Part shown: piece after piece, positions 43,104 to 51,551 of the stretch
How the letters are laid out: every line of letters starts with the position of its first letter
How positions within the stretch are numbered: the stretch's first letter is position 1
Assembly: GCF_000332315.1 (NCBI RefSeq)
Contig: NZ_KB235938.1
Location: 145,028 to 203,551 of the forward strand
Length of the DNA: 58,524 bases
Direction of reading: 5' to 3'
DNA from: Prochlorothrix hollandica PCC 9006 = CALU 1027
GTDB taxonomy: Bacteria; Cyanobacteriota; Cyanobacteriia; Prochlorotrichales; Prochlorotrichaceae
Made by a program: the position numbers and the translations under genes
The notes under the pieces: generated by a model
Database searches by the model: none
Told to the model about the DNA's origin: nothing
The model's input: the letters and a program-made list of their open reading frames with translations, nothing else

Positions 43104-43825
43104 CCCCTGGGACTCCCATGGCTCCCGTTTTAGCGGATTTCCGGGTGGGGGTGGATAATGTTATTTTCTCGGTGGATTCCCAGGAAAACCGGCTGTTGGT
43201 GCTGTTGGTGATGCGACAACGGGAGGTGTGCCATGGGCAGTGGGCCTTACCGGGAACCCTGGTGCGTCAAGGGGAATCCCTGGAGTCTGCCGCCGATCGC
43301 GTCCTTGCGGAAAAGATTCGGGCCAAGAATCTCTATCTAGAGCAGCTCTATACCTTTGGGGGCCCGGGGCGAGATCCTCGTGAAGCCCCCGATAGCTATG
43401 GGGTTCGTTATTTGGCCGTGAGTTATTTTGCCCTGGTGCGATTTGGGGAAGCAGAATTAATCGCTGATGGGGTCAATGGCATTGCCTGGTACCCCTGGGA
43501 TCAGTTGCCCGATTTAGCCTTTGATCACGATCGCATTGTGGCCTATGGCTATCGCCGTTTGCGCAGTAAGTTGGAATATAGTCCCATTGCCTTTGAGGTG
43601 TTGCCCCAGCAGTTCACCTTGGGGGACTTGTATCAACTTTATGTCACGGTTTTAGGGGAGGGCTTTTCCGATTATTCTAATTTTCGATCGCGATTGCTGA
43701 AATTAGGATTTCTGGTGGATACCGGCCTTAAGGTATCGCGGGGCGCAGGACGACCCGCTAGCCTCTACCAGTTTGATCCCCAGGCTTTTGCCCCCTTCAA
43801 AGATAAACCGTTGGTTTTTGTCTAG
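43064..43825 (+). CDS. nrtR: NrtR, Nudix-related transcriptional regulator of NAD genes
   Basis: The 253-residue protein has an N-terminal Nudix-like domain (about 25-155) and a C-terminal winged helix (about 165-250: FTLGDLYQLYVTVLGEGFSDYSNFRSRLLKLG, AGRPASLYQF). This is the NrtR architecture. The Nudix box is degenerate: RVLAEKI replaces REUxEE, so hydrolase activity is probably lost and ADP-ribose-type ligand sensing kept. Known NrtRs repress NAD synthesis or salvage genes, which are its neighbours here. ATG 43118 is an alternative start without the 40-bp overlap with nadD. Confidence 0.88.
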   Translation: MPEPQSHVPTQTLAPGTPMAPVLADFRVGVDNVIFSVDSQENRLLVLLVMRQREVCHGQWALPGTLVRQGESLESAADRVLAEKIRAKNLYLEQLYTFGGPGRDPREAPDSYGVRYLAVSYFALVRFGEAELIADGVNGIAWYPWDQLPDLAFDHDRIVAYGYRRLRSKLEYSPIAFEVLPQQFTLGDLYQLYVTVLGEGFSDYSNFRSRLLKLGFLVDTGLKVSRGAGRPASLYQFDPQAFAPFKDKPLVFV

Positions 43826-43837
43826 TGGTTAGGACCC

Positions 43838-44575
43838 ATGGATAATCAAAATATACAGCTTAAAACTAGCCGTTTAGCGGTCTTAATCGATGCCGACAAT
43901 GCCAATGCCAAAATTATTGAACCCCTGTTAAAAGAGGTTTCCAAATATGGCACCTCCCATGTCAAACGCATCTATGGGGACTGGACCAATGAGCAGCTTA
44001 AACCCTGGAAAAGTATCCTCAATGAATTTGCCATTCAACCCATCCAGCAGTTCACCTACACCAGTGGGAAGAATGCCACCGATAGCGCCCTGATTATTGA
44101 TGCCATGGATCTGCTCTACACCGGTAATTTCGACGGATTTTGTATTGTCTCCAGTGACAGCGACTTTACCCGTTTGGCCACCCGTATCCGGGAGTCGGGG
44201 CTATTGGTCTATGGGTTTGGGGAAAATAAAACCCCCCAACCCTTTGTTAATGCCTGCGATAAATTTATTTATACGGAGATTCTCGACACTGGCTCCAGCA
44301 CCAAGCAGAAAAGTAGTAATAGTTCCAAAACCACTAAAACCCTCAGTTCTAAATTAGTGACTCTGTTTAAGGATGTTTACGATGGCATCGCGGAAGAAGA
44401 AGAGTGGATTAACCTAGGACCCTTTGGATCCCAACTGACGAAAATCTCCCCATCCTTTGATCCTCGGAACTATGGCTATAGCAAACTCAGCACCTTGATT
44501 AAAGCCACTGAGGTTTTTGAAGTCAAGCCCCAAAGCGGTTCTTTGTACATTCGTCTCAAGCCTAAATCTAACTAA
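43838..44575 (+). CDS. NYN-domain (LabA/PIN-like) protein with OST-HTH/LOTUS domain
   Basis: The 245-residue protein has an NYN nuclease-like domain (residues 11-150) with Asp18/Asp20 in LIDADN, KNATDSALIIDAMDLLY and SSDSDFTRLATRIRESG, the acidic residues of PIN/NYN RNases. A Ser/Lys-rich linker follows (about 152-165). The C-terminal LOTUS/OST-HTH domain (LVTLFKDVYDG, WINLGPFGSQLTKISPSFDPRNYGYSKLSTLI) binds RNA in relatives. It lies between nrtR (12 bp) and nadE (43 bp), so it is part of the NAD transcription unit. No role in NAD metabolism is known to me. Confidence 0.9.
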   Translation: MDNQNIQLKTSRLAVLIDADNANAKIIEPLLKEVSKYGTSHVKRIYGDWTNEQLKPWKSILNEFAIQPIQQFTYTSGKNATDSALIIDAMDLLYTGNFDGFCIVSSDSDFTRLATRIRESGLLVYGFGENKTPQPFVNACDKFIYTEILDTGSSTKQKSSNSSKTTKTLSSKLVTLFKDVYDGIAEEEEWINLGPFGSQLTKISPSFDPRNYGYSKLSTLIKATEVFEVKPQSGSLYIRLKPKSN

Positions 44576-44618
44576 CTTTCCCTTTTTTGTTCGATTTTTT
44601 GTTCGATTTTTTTGTTCC

Positions 44619-46400
44619 ATGAAAATTACCCTTGCCCAACTCAATCCCACCGTTGGGGATCTGGTTTACAATGCCCAACAGATCGAGGCAGCGGCTCACC
44701 GGGCGGCGGCCCAGGGGGCGGATCTGTTGCTGACTCCTGAGCTATCCCTGTGTGGCTATCCCCCTCGCGATTTACTCCTGAATCCCAGCTTTACCCAAGC
44801 CATACAGCACCAACTCCAAACCCTAGCCCAGGCTTTGCCCCCAGCCCTAGGGGTGTTGGTGGGGACGGTGGAACCCAATCTTGAGGCCGATCGCCACGGG
44901 GAAAAGCCCCTGTTTAACAGTATTGCTCTGCTCAAAGATGGCCAGGTGCAACAGATTTTCCATAAGCGCCTGTTGCCTACCTATGATGTTTTTGATGAAG
45001 ATCGCTATTTTGAACCGGGCAAGGCTAGCCATGATTTGGTGTTTCAACTGGGTCCCGATTCCCCCAAGATTGGGGTGACTATTTGCGAAGATTTTTGGAA
45101 TGAGGAATCCTTTTGGGGCAAGCGCCACTATCCCCAAAATCCCATTGCTGATTTGGTGGCTCAAGGGGTTGACTTGATTGTTAATTTATCGGCATCCCCC
45201 TATATTTTGGGCAAGCAGGTTTTGCGAGAGTCGATGTTAGGTCACTCGGCCCGCCTACACCAGGTGCCCATTCTCTACGCCAACCAGGTGGGGGGTAATG
45301 ATGACTTGATTTTTGATGGCCGCAGTGTGGTTTTGAATCGCCAGGGCGAGGTGGTGAGCCGTGCCCCCGGTTTTATCCCCGCCCTACGATCGGTGTGGTG
45401 GGATGCCCAGGGGAGGGATGTGATCGCAGCGGTGGAACCGGATATGGAACCGGATGGAGAACCGGATGGAGAACCGGCGATCGATCCCCTAGCCCCTAGC
45501 CCGGAGGCGGAACTGTGGGAAGCCTTGGTTTTGGGAGTGGGGGATTATGGGCGTAAATGTGGGTTTCGCAAAATTGTGGTGGGGCTGAGTGGGGGCATTG
45601 ACTCGGCCCTGGTGGCCACGATCGCCGCTGCTGCCCTAGGTGCGCCCCAGGTTCTGGCGGTGTTGATGCCCTCCCCCTATAGTTCCGATCATTCCGTGGG
45701 GGATGCCTTGGCCCTGGTGGATAATCTGGGGATCCAAAGCCATAAAATTCCCATTGCGCCGGTGATGGCGGGCTTTGACCAGGGCTTAGCGGATTTGTTT
45801 GCCGGTCAGGAGCCGGACGTGACGGAGGAAAATCTGCAATCCCGCATCCGGGGCACCCTGTTGATGGCTATTGCCAACAAATTTGGCCATTTACTGCTGT
45901 CTACGGGTAATAAGTCGGAAATGGCCGTGGGCTATTGCACCCTCTATGGGGATATGGATGGGGGCTTGGCGGCGATCGCCGATGTGCCCAAAACCCAGGT
46001 CTATCGCCTCTGCCAGTGGATTAATGGGGCGGGCAATGGTCGGGTGCGCCAGCAGTTAGCGGCCCTGAATCCCAATTTCGGGGAGCGATCGGCCAGCCAA
46101 CCCCTGATTCCGGTGCATATCCTCACCAAACCCCCCAGCGCCGAACTGAAGCCGGACCAGGTGGATCAGGATTCCCTGCCCGATTATGAGATCTTGGATG
46201 CCATCCTCGATCGCATGGTGCATCAACACCAGTCCCAGGAGCAGATCATTGCAGCGGGGTTTGAGGCGGCGGTGGTGCAGAAAATCTGGAAACTGGTGGT
46301 GCGATCGGAGTTCAAGCGCCGACAGGCTCCGCCGGGGTTGAAGATCACCGATCGAGCCTTTGGGACGGGTTGGCGAATGCCGATCGCCAGCCGCTGGTAA
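44619..46400 (+). CDS. nadE: NadE, glutamine-dependent NAD+ synthetase
   Basis: ATG 44619 gives 593 residues; an upstream in-frame start only reads the T-rich leader. The N-terminal nitrilase-type glutaminase has Glu in TPELSLCGYPPRDLL, Lys in HKRLLPTYDVFDE and Cys in ICEDFWNEE. The synthetase domain has the PP-loop VGLSGGIDSALVAT and LSTGNKSEMAVGYCTLYGDM. It makes NAD+ from NaAD, ATP and glutamine. The interdomain linker carries an EPDG-type repeat (12-bp units, about 45437-45486). It is the last gene of the NAD cluster. Confidence 0.95.
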   Translation: MKITLAQLNPTVGDLVYNAQQIEAAAHRAAAQGADLLLTPELSLCGYPPRDLLLNPSFTQAIQHQLQTLAQALPPALGVLVGTVEPNLEADRHGEKPLFNSIALLKDGQVQQIFHKRLLPTYDVFDEDRYFEPGKASHDLVFQLGPDSPKIGVTICEDFWNEESFWGKRHYPQNPIADLVAQGVDLIVNLSASPYILGKQVLRESMLGHSARLHQVPILYANQVGGNDDLIFDGRSVVLNRQGEVVSRAPGFIPALRSVWWDAQGRDVIAAVEPDMEPDGEPDGEPAIDPLAPSPEAELWEALVLGVGDYGRKCGFRKIVVGLSGGIDSALVATIAAAALGAPQVLAVLMPSPYSSDHSVGDALALVDNLGIQSHKIPIAPVMAGFDQGLADLFAGQEPDVTEENLQSRIRGTLLMAIANKFGHLLLSTGNKSEMAVGYCTLYGDMDGGLAAIADVPKTQVYRLCQWINGAGNGRVRQQLAALNPNFGERSASQPLIPVHILTKPPSAELKPDQVDQDSLPDYEILDAILDRMVHQHQSQEQIIAAGFEAAVVQKIWKLVVRSEFKRRQAPPGLKITDRAFGTGWRMPIASRW

Positions 46401-46483
46401 CGGGTCGGCGCTGGGGTCGAGCCGCTAGGGGCTATAATCCTGGGGCATTTGTTTTGTGCCTTGTGATGTGCAATTGTCCCGAA

Positions 46484-46590
46484 GACCCTCACCCTAAATC
46501 CCTCTCCCAGGGCGGGAGAGGGACTTTGAAGAGTTCTTGCTCCCCGTCTCCCCTTTTGGGAGAAGGGGCTGGGGGATGAGGGTTTCCCAG
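46484..46590. repeat. Interspersed repeat with CCCTCACCC/GGGGATGAGGG ends
   Basis: The sequence ACCCTCACCCTAAATCCCTC runs into two hairpins (CCCTCTCCC-AGGGC-GGGAGAGGG and CTCCCCTTTTGGGAGAAGGGG) and ends GGGGGATGAGGG. It follows nadE by 83 bp and could end that transcript. Similar sequences are common in cyanobacterial genomes. Confidence 0.7.
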
Positions 46591-46637
46591 CAGTTGCCCC
46601 TCGTGTTTATAGAACCGTTTCAGCGTTGATCTAGCCC

Positions 46638-47117
46638 ATGGCCCTACAGATTGGTGATCCCGCCCCCGACTTTACCCTCGCCGCTGCCGATGGCCAACCC
46701 TACACCTTGGCGGATCTGCGGGGTCAGTTTGTGGTGCTGTACTTCTATCCCCGCGACAACACTCCCGGTTGCACCCAGGAAGCCTGTGGGTTCCGCGATC
46801 GCTACGGAGCCATCCAGGCCCAGGGGGCGATCGTCCTGGGGGTTAGCACCGACGATGCGAAAAGTCACCAGAAGTTCATCACCAAGTATCAACTGCCCTT
46901 TCCCCTCCTCTGCGATCCAGGGGGCACCGTAGCCACTGCCTACGACAGCTATGGTCTCAAAAAATTCATGGGCAAAGAATTCATGGGGGTGTTTCGCCGC
47001 ACCTACCTCATTGATCCCCAAGGATCCATTGCTAAAATCTACCCCAAGGTCAAAGCTGAACCTCATCCCGCCGAGGTCTTGCAGGATTTACAAACTCTCC
47101 AAACCCCAGGGACTTAG
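46638..47117 (+). CDS. bcp: Bcp/PrxQ-type peroxiredoxin
   Basis: The 159-residue protein has peroxidatic Cys45 and resolving Cys50 in NTPGCTQEACGFRD, the PrxQ spacing. The catalytic-site context is FYPRDNTPGC, followed by GVSTDDAKSHQKFITKY and FRRTYLIDPQG. It reduces peroxides with thioredoxin. The Nudix gene starts two bases after its stop, so the pair is surely co-transcribed. Confidence 0.94.
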   Translation: MALQIGDPAPDFTLAAADGQPYTLADLRGQFVVLYFYPRDNTPGCTQEACGFRDRYGAIQAQGAIVLGVSTDDAKSHQKFITKYQLPFPLLCDPGGTVATAYDSYGLKKFMGKEFMGVFRRTYLIDPQGSIAKIYPKVKAEPHPAEVLQDLQTLQTPGT

Positions 47118-47119
47118 CC

Positions 47120-47662
47120 ATGGAACCGCGATCGGCCCAGGGCCAGGGGGATAGCCAAGGGGATCTTGCACGACAGGGGGCGCGATCGGGGTTGCGGCGA
47201 TCGCTCCTGCGCCAAGCTCTCCGCTACGCCAAAGCCATTGCCCAGGTGGCCTTTCGTCACCCGATTTTGGGGGTGGTGATTATTCCAGTCTTAGCCGATG
47301 GTTCCCTGGTGTTGGTGCGGCGGGTGGATGATGGGCGCTGGAGTTTGCCCGGTGGTTTGGTGGACTGGGGCGAGGATATTGCCACCACGGCCACGCGGGA
47401 ATTGCAAGAAGAAACCGGTTTGACCTTGGTGCAGATGGGTCGTTTAGTGGGGGTGTATTCCGACCCCGATCGCGATCCCCGTGTCCATTCCGTGGCCATT
47501 GCCATAGAAGCCCAGGTTTCCGGTCAATTTGCGGTGCAGGACACCCTGGAAATCTCCCAGGTGGCGGCTTTTGCCCCGGATCAAGTGCCCTTGGATCAGT
47601 TAAGCCATGATCACAGCCGCCCACTTCAGGACTATTTTCAGGGCGCAACCCGCATTGCCTAG
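47120..47662 (+). CDS. Nudix hydrolase
   Basis: The 180-residue protein has an intact Nudix box (GGLVDWGEDIATTATRELQE then ETGL). A basic, Gln-rich ~50-residue N-terminus precedes it. VLVRRVDDGRWSLPG is typical of nucleotide-diphosphate housecleaning or ADP-ribose enzymes. The substrate is not predictable. It is translationally linked to the peroxiredoxin, which suggests a role in oxidative damage, but that is inference. Confidence 0.88.
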   Translation: MEPRSAQGQGDSQGDLARQGARSGLRRSLLRQALRYAKAIAQVAFRHPILGVVIIPVLADGSLVLVRRVDDGRWSLPGGLVDWGEDIATTATRELQEETGLTLVQMGRLVGVYSDPDRDPRVHSVAIAIEAQVSGQFAVQDTLEISQVAAFAPDQVPLDQLSHDHSRPLQDYFQGATRIA

Positions 47663-47692
47663 ATGGTAGCCCCAGGGTTCATAAGTCGTCTC

Positions 47693-47718
47693 CACTGTCC
47701 CGGCTTAAGTTGATACCC
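47693..47718. mobile_element. Family-2 MITE half-copy abutting a stop codon
   Basis: Only CACTGTCCCGGCTTAAGTTG and the final ATACCC remain. It runs up to the stop codon of the YdcF-like gene (47719). Confidence 0.7.
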
Positions 47719-48360
47719 CTATAAAATCCCCTCGTAGGGACCTAAGAATGTGGGTTTGGGCCGTAGAATATGCAACTCTAACAAGGCTTTAACCACCGCT
47801 AAGACTTCCCGCAGGGTTAGCGATCGCATCGTCACCCCACTGTAATAGTTCCAGTCGGGGGTGCCCAATCCCACCGCATCAATGCCTAAGGTGCGGCAGG
47901 TGTAAACACTGCGGGCTAGATGGAAATTTTGGGTTACCACAGTGCCCTCCGTCATGCCAAAAATCACCTTGGCGCGGTAGCAGCTTTCGTAGGTGCTGAA
48001 GCCGGCGTAGTCCAAAGTAATGTCCCCTGGATTGACCCCCTGCTGTTGGGCGTAGTTTCCCATCACGGTCACTTCGTCATAGTCTTGGCTGCCGTTGTCG
48101 CCGGACATCAGCAATTTTTGCACTTGGCCCTGGTGGTAGAGGCCGATCGCCCCCTCCAAGCGATCGGCCAGCATCGGGGTGGGAGTCCCATCGGCCCAGA
48201 CTCCCGCCCCCAGCACCAGGGCAATTCGGGCTGCTGGCACCGTCGATCGATCCCCATACCGATAGGCTCCGGTCATCCACTGCACATAGGCCACAGATAC
48301 CGCTGGCACCAGAAGGCCCAGGGCCAAGCCTTGCCAAAATAGCGATCGCCACAGGTTCAT
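47719..48360 (-). CDS. YdcF/SanA-family (DUF218) envelope protein
   Basis: The 213-residue protein has an N-terminal membrane helix (about 8-28). The DUF218 core follows: IALVLGAGVWADGTPTPMLADRLEGAIGLY, LLMSGDNGSQDYDEVTVMGNYA and TYESCYRAKVIFG. SanA-type proteins affect envelope permeability in enterobacteria; activity is unknown. It is convergent with the Nudix gene. Confidence 0.86.
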   Translation of the reverse strand: MNLWRSLFWQGLALGLLVPAVSVAYVQWMTGAYRYGDRSTVPAARIALVLGAGVWADGTPTPMLADRLEGAIGLYHQGQVQKLLMSGDNGSQDYDEVTVMGNYAQQQGVNPGDITLDYAGFSTYESCYRAKVIFGMTEGTVVTQNFHLARSVYTCRTLGIDAVGLGTPDWNYYSGVTMRSLTLREVLAVVKALLELHILRPKPTFLGPYEGIL

Positions 48361-48431
48361 CGGGGGGAAGTCTCCATCTGAGGTTTCTCGATTGGGGTTT
48401 GAGAATCGGTTTGTTTTAGAACCGGATTATT

Positions 48432-48495
48432 GTGACCGATCGGACTAGCGATCGGACTAGAGATCGGGCTAGCGATCGGGCTAGCGATCGGCCCG
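48432..48495. repeat. 12-bp tandem repeat, ~5 units, upstream of DUF760 gene
   Basis: The unit gatcggactagc/gatcgggctagc contains HIP1-like GCGATCG at the junctions. It lies about 80 bp before the ATG at 48576. Confidence 0.88.
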
Positions 48496-48575
48496 AATTT
48501 GTCAGGGTTCGGCTTCTCTCACTGGCGATGACTCTGCTTTCCTTGTTACCCTGAAGGCCAAGTGAATGCGAGGTA

Positions 48576-48935
48576 ATGGCTGTGAACCAAGATTTTTACA
48601 CCAACCCAGATTTCTTTGAGCCTCATGCTCAGGATTCCCTGGTGCGTTATGTTCAGAACCTTCACCCCGATGTTGTCAGCCAACTCTCCAAACCCCAATC
48701 CCAGGATGTGATCCGGGTCATGGAGCAAAATATTTCTGGGCTGCTGGGGAATTTGCCCTCAGAACATTTTGACATGGCCATCACCACCAGTAAGGAAAAT
48801 TTGGGCCGCTTATTGGCTTCTGCCATGATCAGCGGCTATTTTCTTCGCAATGCCGAACTACGCCACTCCTTTGAGCGATCTGTTGATGATTTAGCCAACA
48901 GTGGTACCCCCGAAGTGCCCCCTGCTGAAGCCTAG
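48576..48935 (+). CDS. DUF760 protein
   Basis: The 119-residue protein is dominated by the DUF760 domain: SLVRYVQNLHPDVVSQLSKP, GLLGNLPSEHFDMAITTSKENLGRLLASAMISGYFLRNAELR. The family occurs in cyanobacteria and chloroplasts. In plants DUF760 proteins have been linked to Clp-type proteolysis; no function is shown for the bacterial ones. It is soluble and helical. A family-2 MITE follows the stop by 5 bp. Confidence 0.88.
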   Translation: MAVNQDFYTNPDFFEPHAQDSLVRYVQNLHPDVVSQLSKPQSQDVIRVMEQNISGLLGNLPSEHFDMAITTSKENLGRLLASAMISGYFLRNAELRHSFERSVDDLANSGTPEVPPAEA

Positions 48936-48940
48936 CCTTG

Positions 48941-49037
48941 CGGACTCAGGGTATCAACTTAAGCCGGGACAGTGGGGCGCTTCGCGCCCCACTGTCCCGT
49001 TAATCTTGTCCCGCTTTCAGCGGAAACCCCGGACTCA
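48941..49037. mobile_element. 81-bp MITE (family 2), copy d
   Basis: The element is 48949-49029, with CGGACTCA on both sides. The hairpin is GTGGGGCGC-TTC-GCGCCCCAC, so the loop is inverted relative to copies a and b. Confidence 0.92.
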
Positions 49038-49045
49038 AGGGCTTA

Positions 49046-49173
49046 GTCTACTAGGCTCTCCTGAGTTTATGGTGGGGGCGCGGAGCGCCCCCACCATAAA
49101 CCTACCGTTTCAGCTCTTTGGTTTGTATCTGACTATACTATTTGCACCCAAATCCAAGGAGAGCCGTCTACTA
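49046..49173. mobile_element. 112-bp MITE with 8-bp target duplication (ISL3-like ends)
   Basis: The element is 49054-49165, with 9-bp perfect ends GGCTCTCCT/AGGAGAGCC and GTCTACTA on both sides. A 17-bp-arm hairpin (GTTTATGGTGGGGGCGC, GGA loop) fills the left half. The GGCTCT ends and 8-bp duplication resemble the ISL3 family. The right duplication contains the stop codon of the phosphatase gene (49171-49173). Confidence 0.88.
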
Positions 49174-51048
49174 GGGGGATTCTGTGGTGTCCGGTGGGGC
49201 AGTGTCGGGGGGTGGGTTTTGGAAATAGTCCAGTTGCCGCACAATAATTAACCCCACTAGCCCCACTAAGCCCAAGCCCAGGAGGGTCAGGGCTGCAATG
49301 CGCCATCCCCCCCCGGCCCGTTTTGCAGACGGGGTTAAGGGACGAACCAGGGCCATAGCCGTTGCCGGTTCCAGCTCTCCTGCCACCGGGACGGACATGA
49401 TGCTGGTGATCACCGGTTCCTCCTCTAACTGCTGCACTGCCACCTGCTCCAGGCTTCCCCCATAGGACGGGGACACCTGACAGCGCAACAGCACCACCGA
49501 CACATTGTCATGGCCGTTGCGTTGGTTGGCCAAATCCAGCCAATCATGGGCCGATCGCTCCAAACTTTGGGCACCGCTCAAAATAGCATCGATCGACCCA
49601 TTCCAAGAACGTTCCACCCAGCCATTATCGCTAAGGCCATCGGAACACAGCAGCAAGACCCCATCTTCATCCAAAATAAAGCGGCGCACCTGGAGATAGA
49701 GATCTTCCCCATGGCGGGCACCCAGGGCTTGGGTGAGGGATCCCGCATCGGGCCGTTGGAGGACTTGGCGATAGAACCCCCGCCCCATGCGCACTTCCCG
49801 ACAAGCCACATCATCATCCACCGTCAGCCGCTGGCAATAGTGGGGGGTGATCCAATAGGCACGACTATCCCCCACATGGACCACATACAGCTCATGGCTA
49901 TTGCCCTCTCCCTGGGGCAACGGCTGCTGTAAATGCACCGCCATCACCAGGGTTGTGGCCATGCGCTGGCGGTTTTCCCGACCTTGGACATCGTTTTGGA
50001 CGCTGATCAGGTTATTGACCACCCGCACACTGGCGGCGAGTTGTTCCATCACCAGATCCGGGGAGAGGGACTGTTCCTGTTGCAGAATTTCGCTGAGGAG
50101 GGCTTGTACCTGGAGCTTGAGGGAGCGCACCGCCAACTGACTGGCCACCTCCCCCCCCTCATGGCCCCCAATGCCATCACAGACCAAAGCCACATGGGGA
50201 ATCAGTTGGCTATCGGGGGGAATGTTGCGATTCTGGAGATCCCGAGGCAGGGGGTAGCAGGCATCTTCGTTGTGGCGGTGGTTGGGTCCGGTGTCCGTTA
50301 ACCCTAGGGCTTGGATCCGCAGGGGAGGATCCGCCGTTAGCCCCAGCAAGAGATCATTTAAGTCGGGGGCTAAGGTGGCAATGGAAGCCCCGGTATCCTG
50401 CATCTGTTGGGCTAGGTTAATAAGGCTGGTGCGGATTTCTGGGTGGACATGGGGCATCCAGGTGAGCCACAGATGGCCTAAATCAGCCAAGTCGGGCCGA
50501 TCTAGGGTGCCTTGGTAGCGCGGCTCCGGTAAATCTAAACCCGCCCCCAAGGGCCAGTCTCCCCCCAGCCCCGCATACAGTTCCCGCAGCCGCAGCAGTC
50601 CCCCTTCCACCCGCAAGTTGTCGGGCACCAGCAAGCTCGCCGCCACCCCCAGGCGATCGAGGGGTTCCCACAGTTGCAGCATTTGCCAGAACCAATAGAC
50701 CTGACGCAGGGGTTTAGCCGTGGCCAGGGCTTGGTCTAGGCTGGGTAATAACCGCCCCGCACCTTCCAGGGGGACATTTTCTAATAAAACGACGGTTCCG
50801 GCGGCGGTGGAGCATAGGCCATAAACCACGGGAATGTGGAGCCGCAGGGGATAGAGGTATTGGTAGGGCAGCAGTTCTTGGGGAATGGCTTGGGGGGCGG
50901 GGAGGGAAGATGCTGGTTGGGTATCTAGCCAAACTTGGGAGGAAATCACCCGATAGCGCCCTTCCACTTCCGTTTGCGGGGTTAGCATCAGCGCGGCTTT
51001 GCCAACAGCCCAAAGATATGGATTAATGAGGGGTTCAGCGCTGCTCAT
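49171..51048 (-). CDS. PP2C-family Ser/Thr phosphatase, membrane-anchored
   Basis: ATG 51048 gives 625 residues. An N-terminal ~230-residue region is typical of cyanobacterial phosphatases of this type and includes a short zinc-less GRYRVISSQVWLDTQPA start. The PPM domain (about 245-490) has metal-binding Asp in NHRHNEDAC, VCDGIGGHEGGEVAS, LCSDGLSDNGW and NGHDNVSVVLL. One C-terminal helix (about 585-610) anchors it. It removes phosphate from Ser/Thr and could oppose the two kinases at 5-9 kb. Confidence 0.9.
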   Translation of the reverse strand: MSSAEPLINPYLWAVGKAALMLTPQTEVEGRYRVISSQVWLDTQPASSLPAPQAIPQELLPYQYLYPLRLHIPVVYGLCSTAAGTVVLLENVPLEGAGRLLPSLDQALATAKPLRQVYWFWQMLQLWEPLDRLGVAASLLVPDNLRVEGGLLRLRELYAGLGGDWPLGAGLDLPEPRYQGTLDRPDLADLGHLWLTWMPHVHPEIRTSLINLAQQMQDTGASIATLAPDLNDLLLGLTADPPLRIQALGLTDTGPNHRHNEDACYPLPRDLQNRNIPPDSQLIPHVALVCDGIGGHEGGEVASQLAVRSLKLQVQALLSEILQQEQSLSPDLVMEQLAASVRVVNNLISVQNDVQGRENRQRMATTLVMAVHLQQPLPQGEGNSHELYVVHVGDSRAYWITPHYCQRLTVDDDVACREVRMGRGFYRQVLQRPDAGSLTQALGARHGEDLYLQVRRFILDEDGVLLLCSDGLSDNGWVERSWNGSIDAILSGAQSLERSAHDWLDLANQRNGHDNVSVVLLRCQVSPSYGGSLEQVAVQQLEEEPVITSIMSVPVAGELEPATAMALVRPLTPSAKRAGGGWRIAALTLLGLGLVGLVGLIIVRQLDYFQNPPPDTAPPDTTESP

Positions 51049-51261
51049 GAAAACAAGGGCGGTTAGGGATGATTCAACCCACACTGTATAGCAGATTTTG
51101 GGGAGTCGCAGAGGTTCTAGGCAGAAAGGGTTTAGGTCGATCGCCCCTCGATCGCCCTGGCAATCGGTGTAAAAATTCAGAATAGCCCTAGTTTCTTAAC
51201 ACTGTTTAACATTAAGATGGGTATTAAGGGAGACGCTCTCCCCAGCCGCCAGAACCGAGTC

Positions 51262-51475
51262 AGCGATCGGTCTTGTAGATTTGGTCTTGTAGATTTGGTC
51301 TTGTAGATTCGGCTTTTCGATCGGTTAGGTTCATCGGTTAGGTTCCGAGGTCGCTGTTGCTTGCCTTGATCTGCCGATTGCGCCCAGTATTGCGCCCGGT
51401 ATTGCGCCCAGTATTGCGCCCAGTATTGCGCCCAGTATTACGCCCAGTATTACGCCCGGTATTGCGCCCGTAATT
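51262..51475. repeat. Three short tandem arrays (13, 13 and 12 bp) upstream of the TerC gene
   Basis: ttggtcttgtaga occurs about three times (51262-51310), atcggttaggttc twice (about 51320-51345), and gcgcccagtatt about eight times (51380-51475). The rest of the 51049-51551 gap holds a perfect GGGAGA-CGC-TCTCCC hairpin (51229-51243) and no gene. Confidence 0.88.
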
Positions 51476-51551
51476 TTATCCTTTGTCCTTGCCCGTTTGT
51501 CCTTGCCCTATTTATGGCTCCAACCTTGAGCTACACCCAAACCCTCTGACC

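Noticed and set aside
44517-44618. N-terminal extension of NadE
   Set aside because: The added residues translate the 3' end of the NYN gene and a T-rich leader; the NAD synthetase glutaminase domain begins at the ATG at 44619.
51085-51551. yybP-ykoY manganese riboswitch upstream of TerC
   Set aside because: Only a short GGGAGA/TCTCCC hairpin is present; I could not match the conserved internal-loop sequences.
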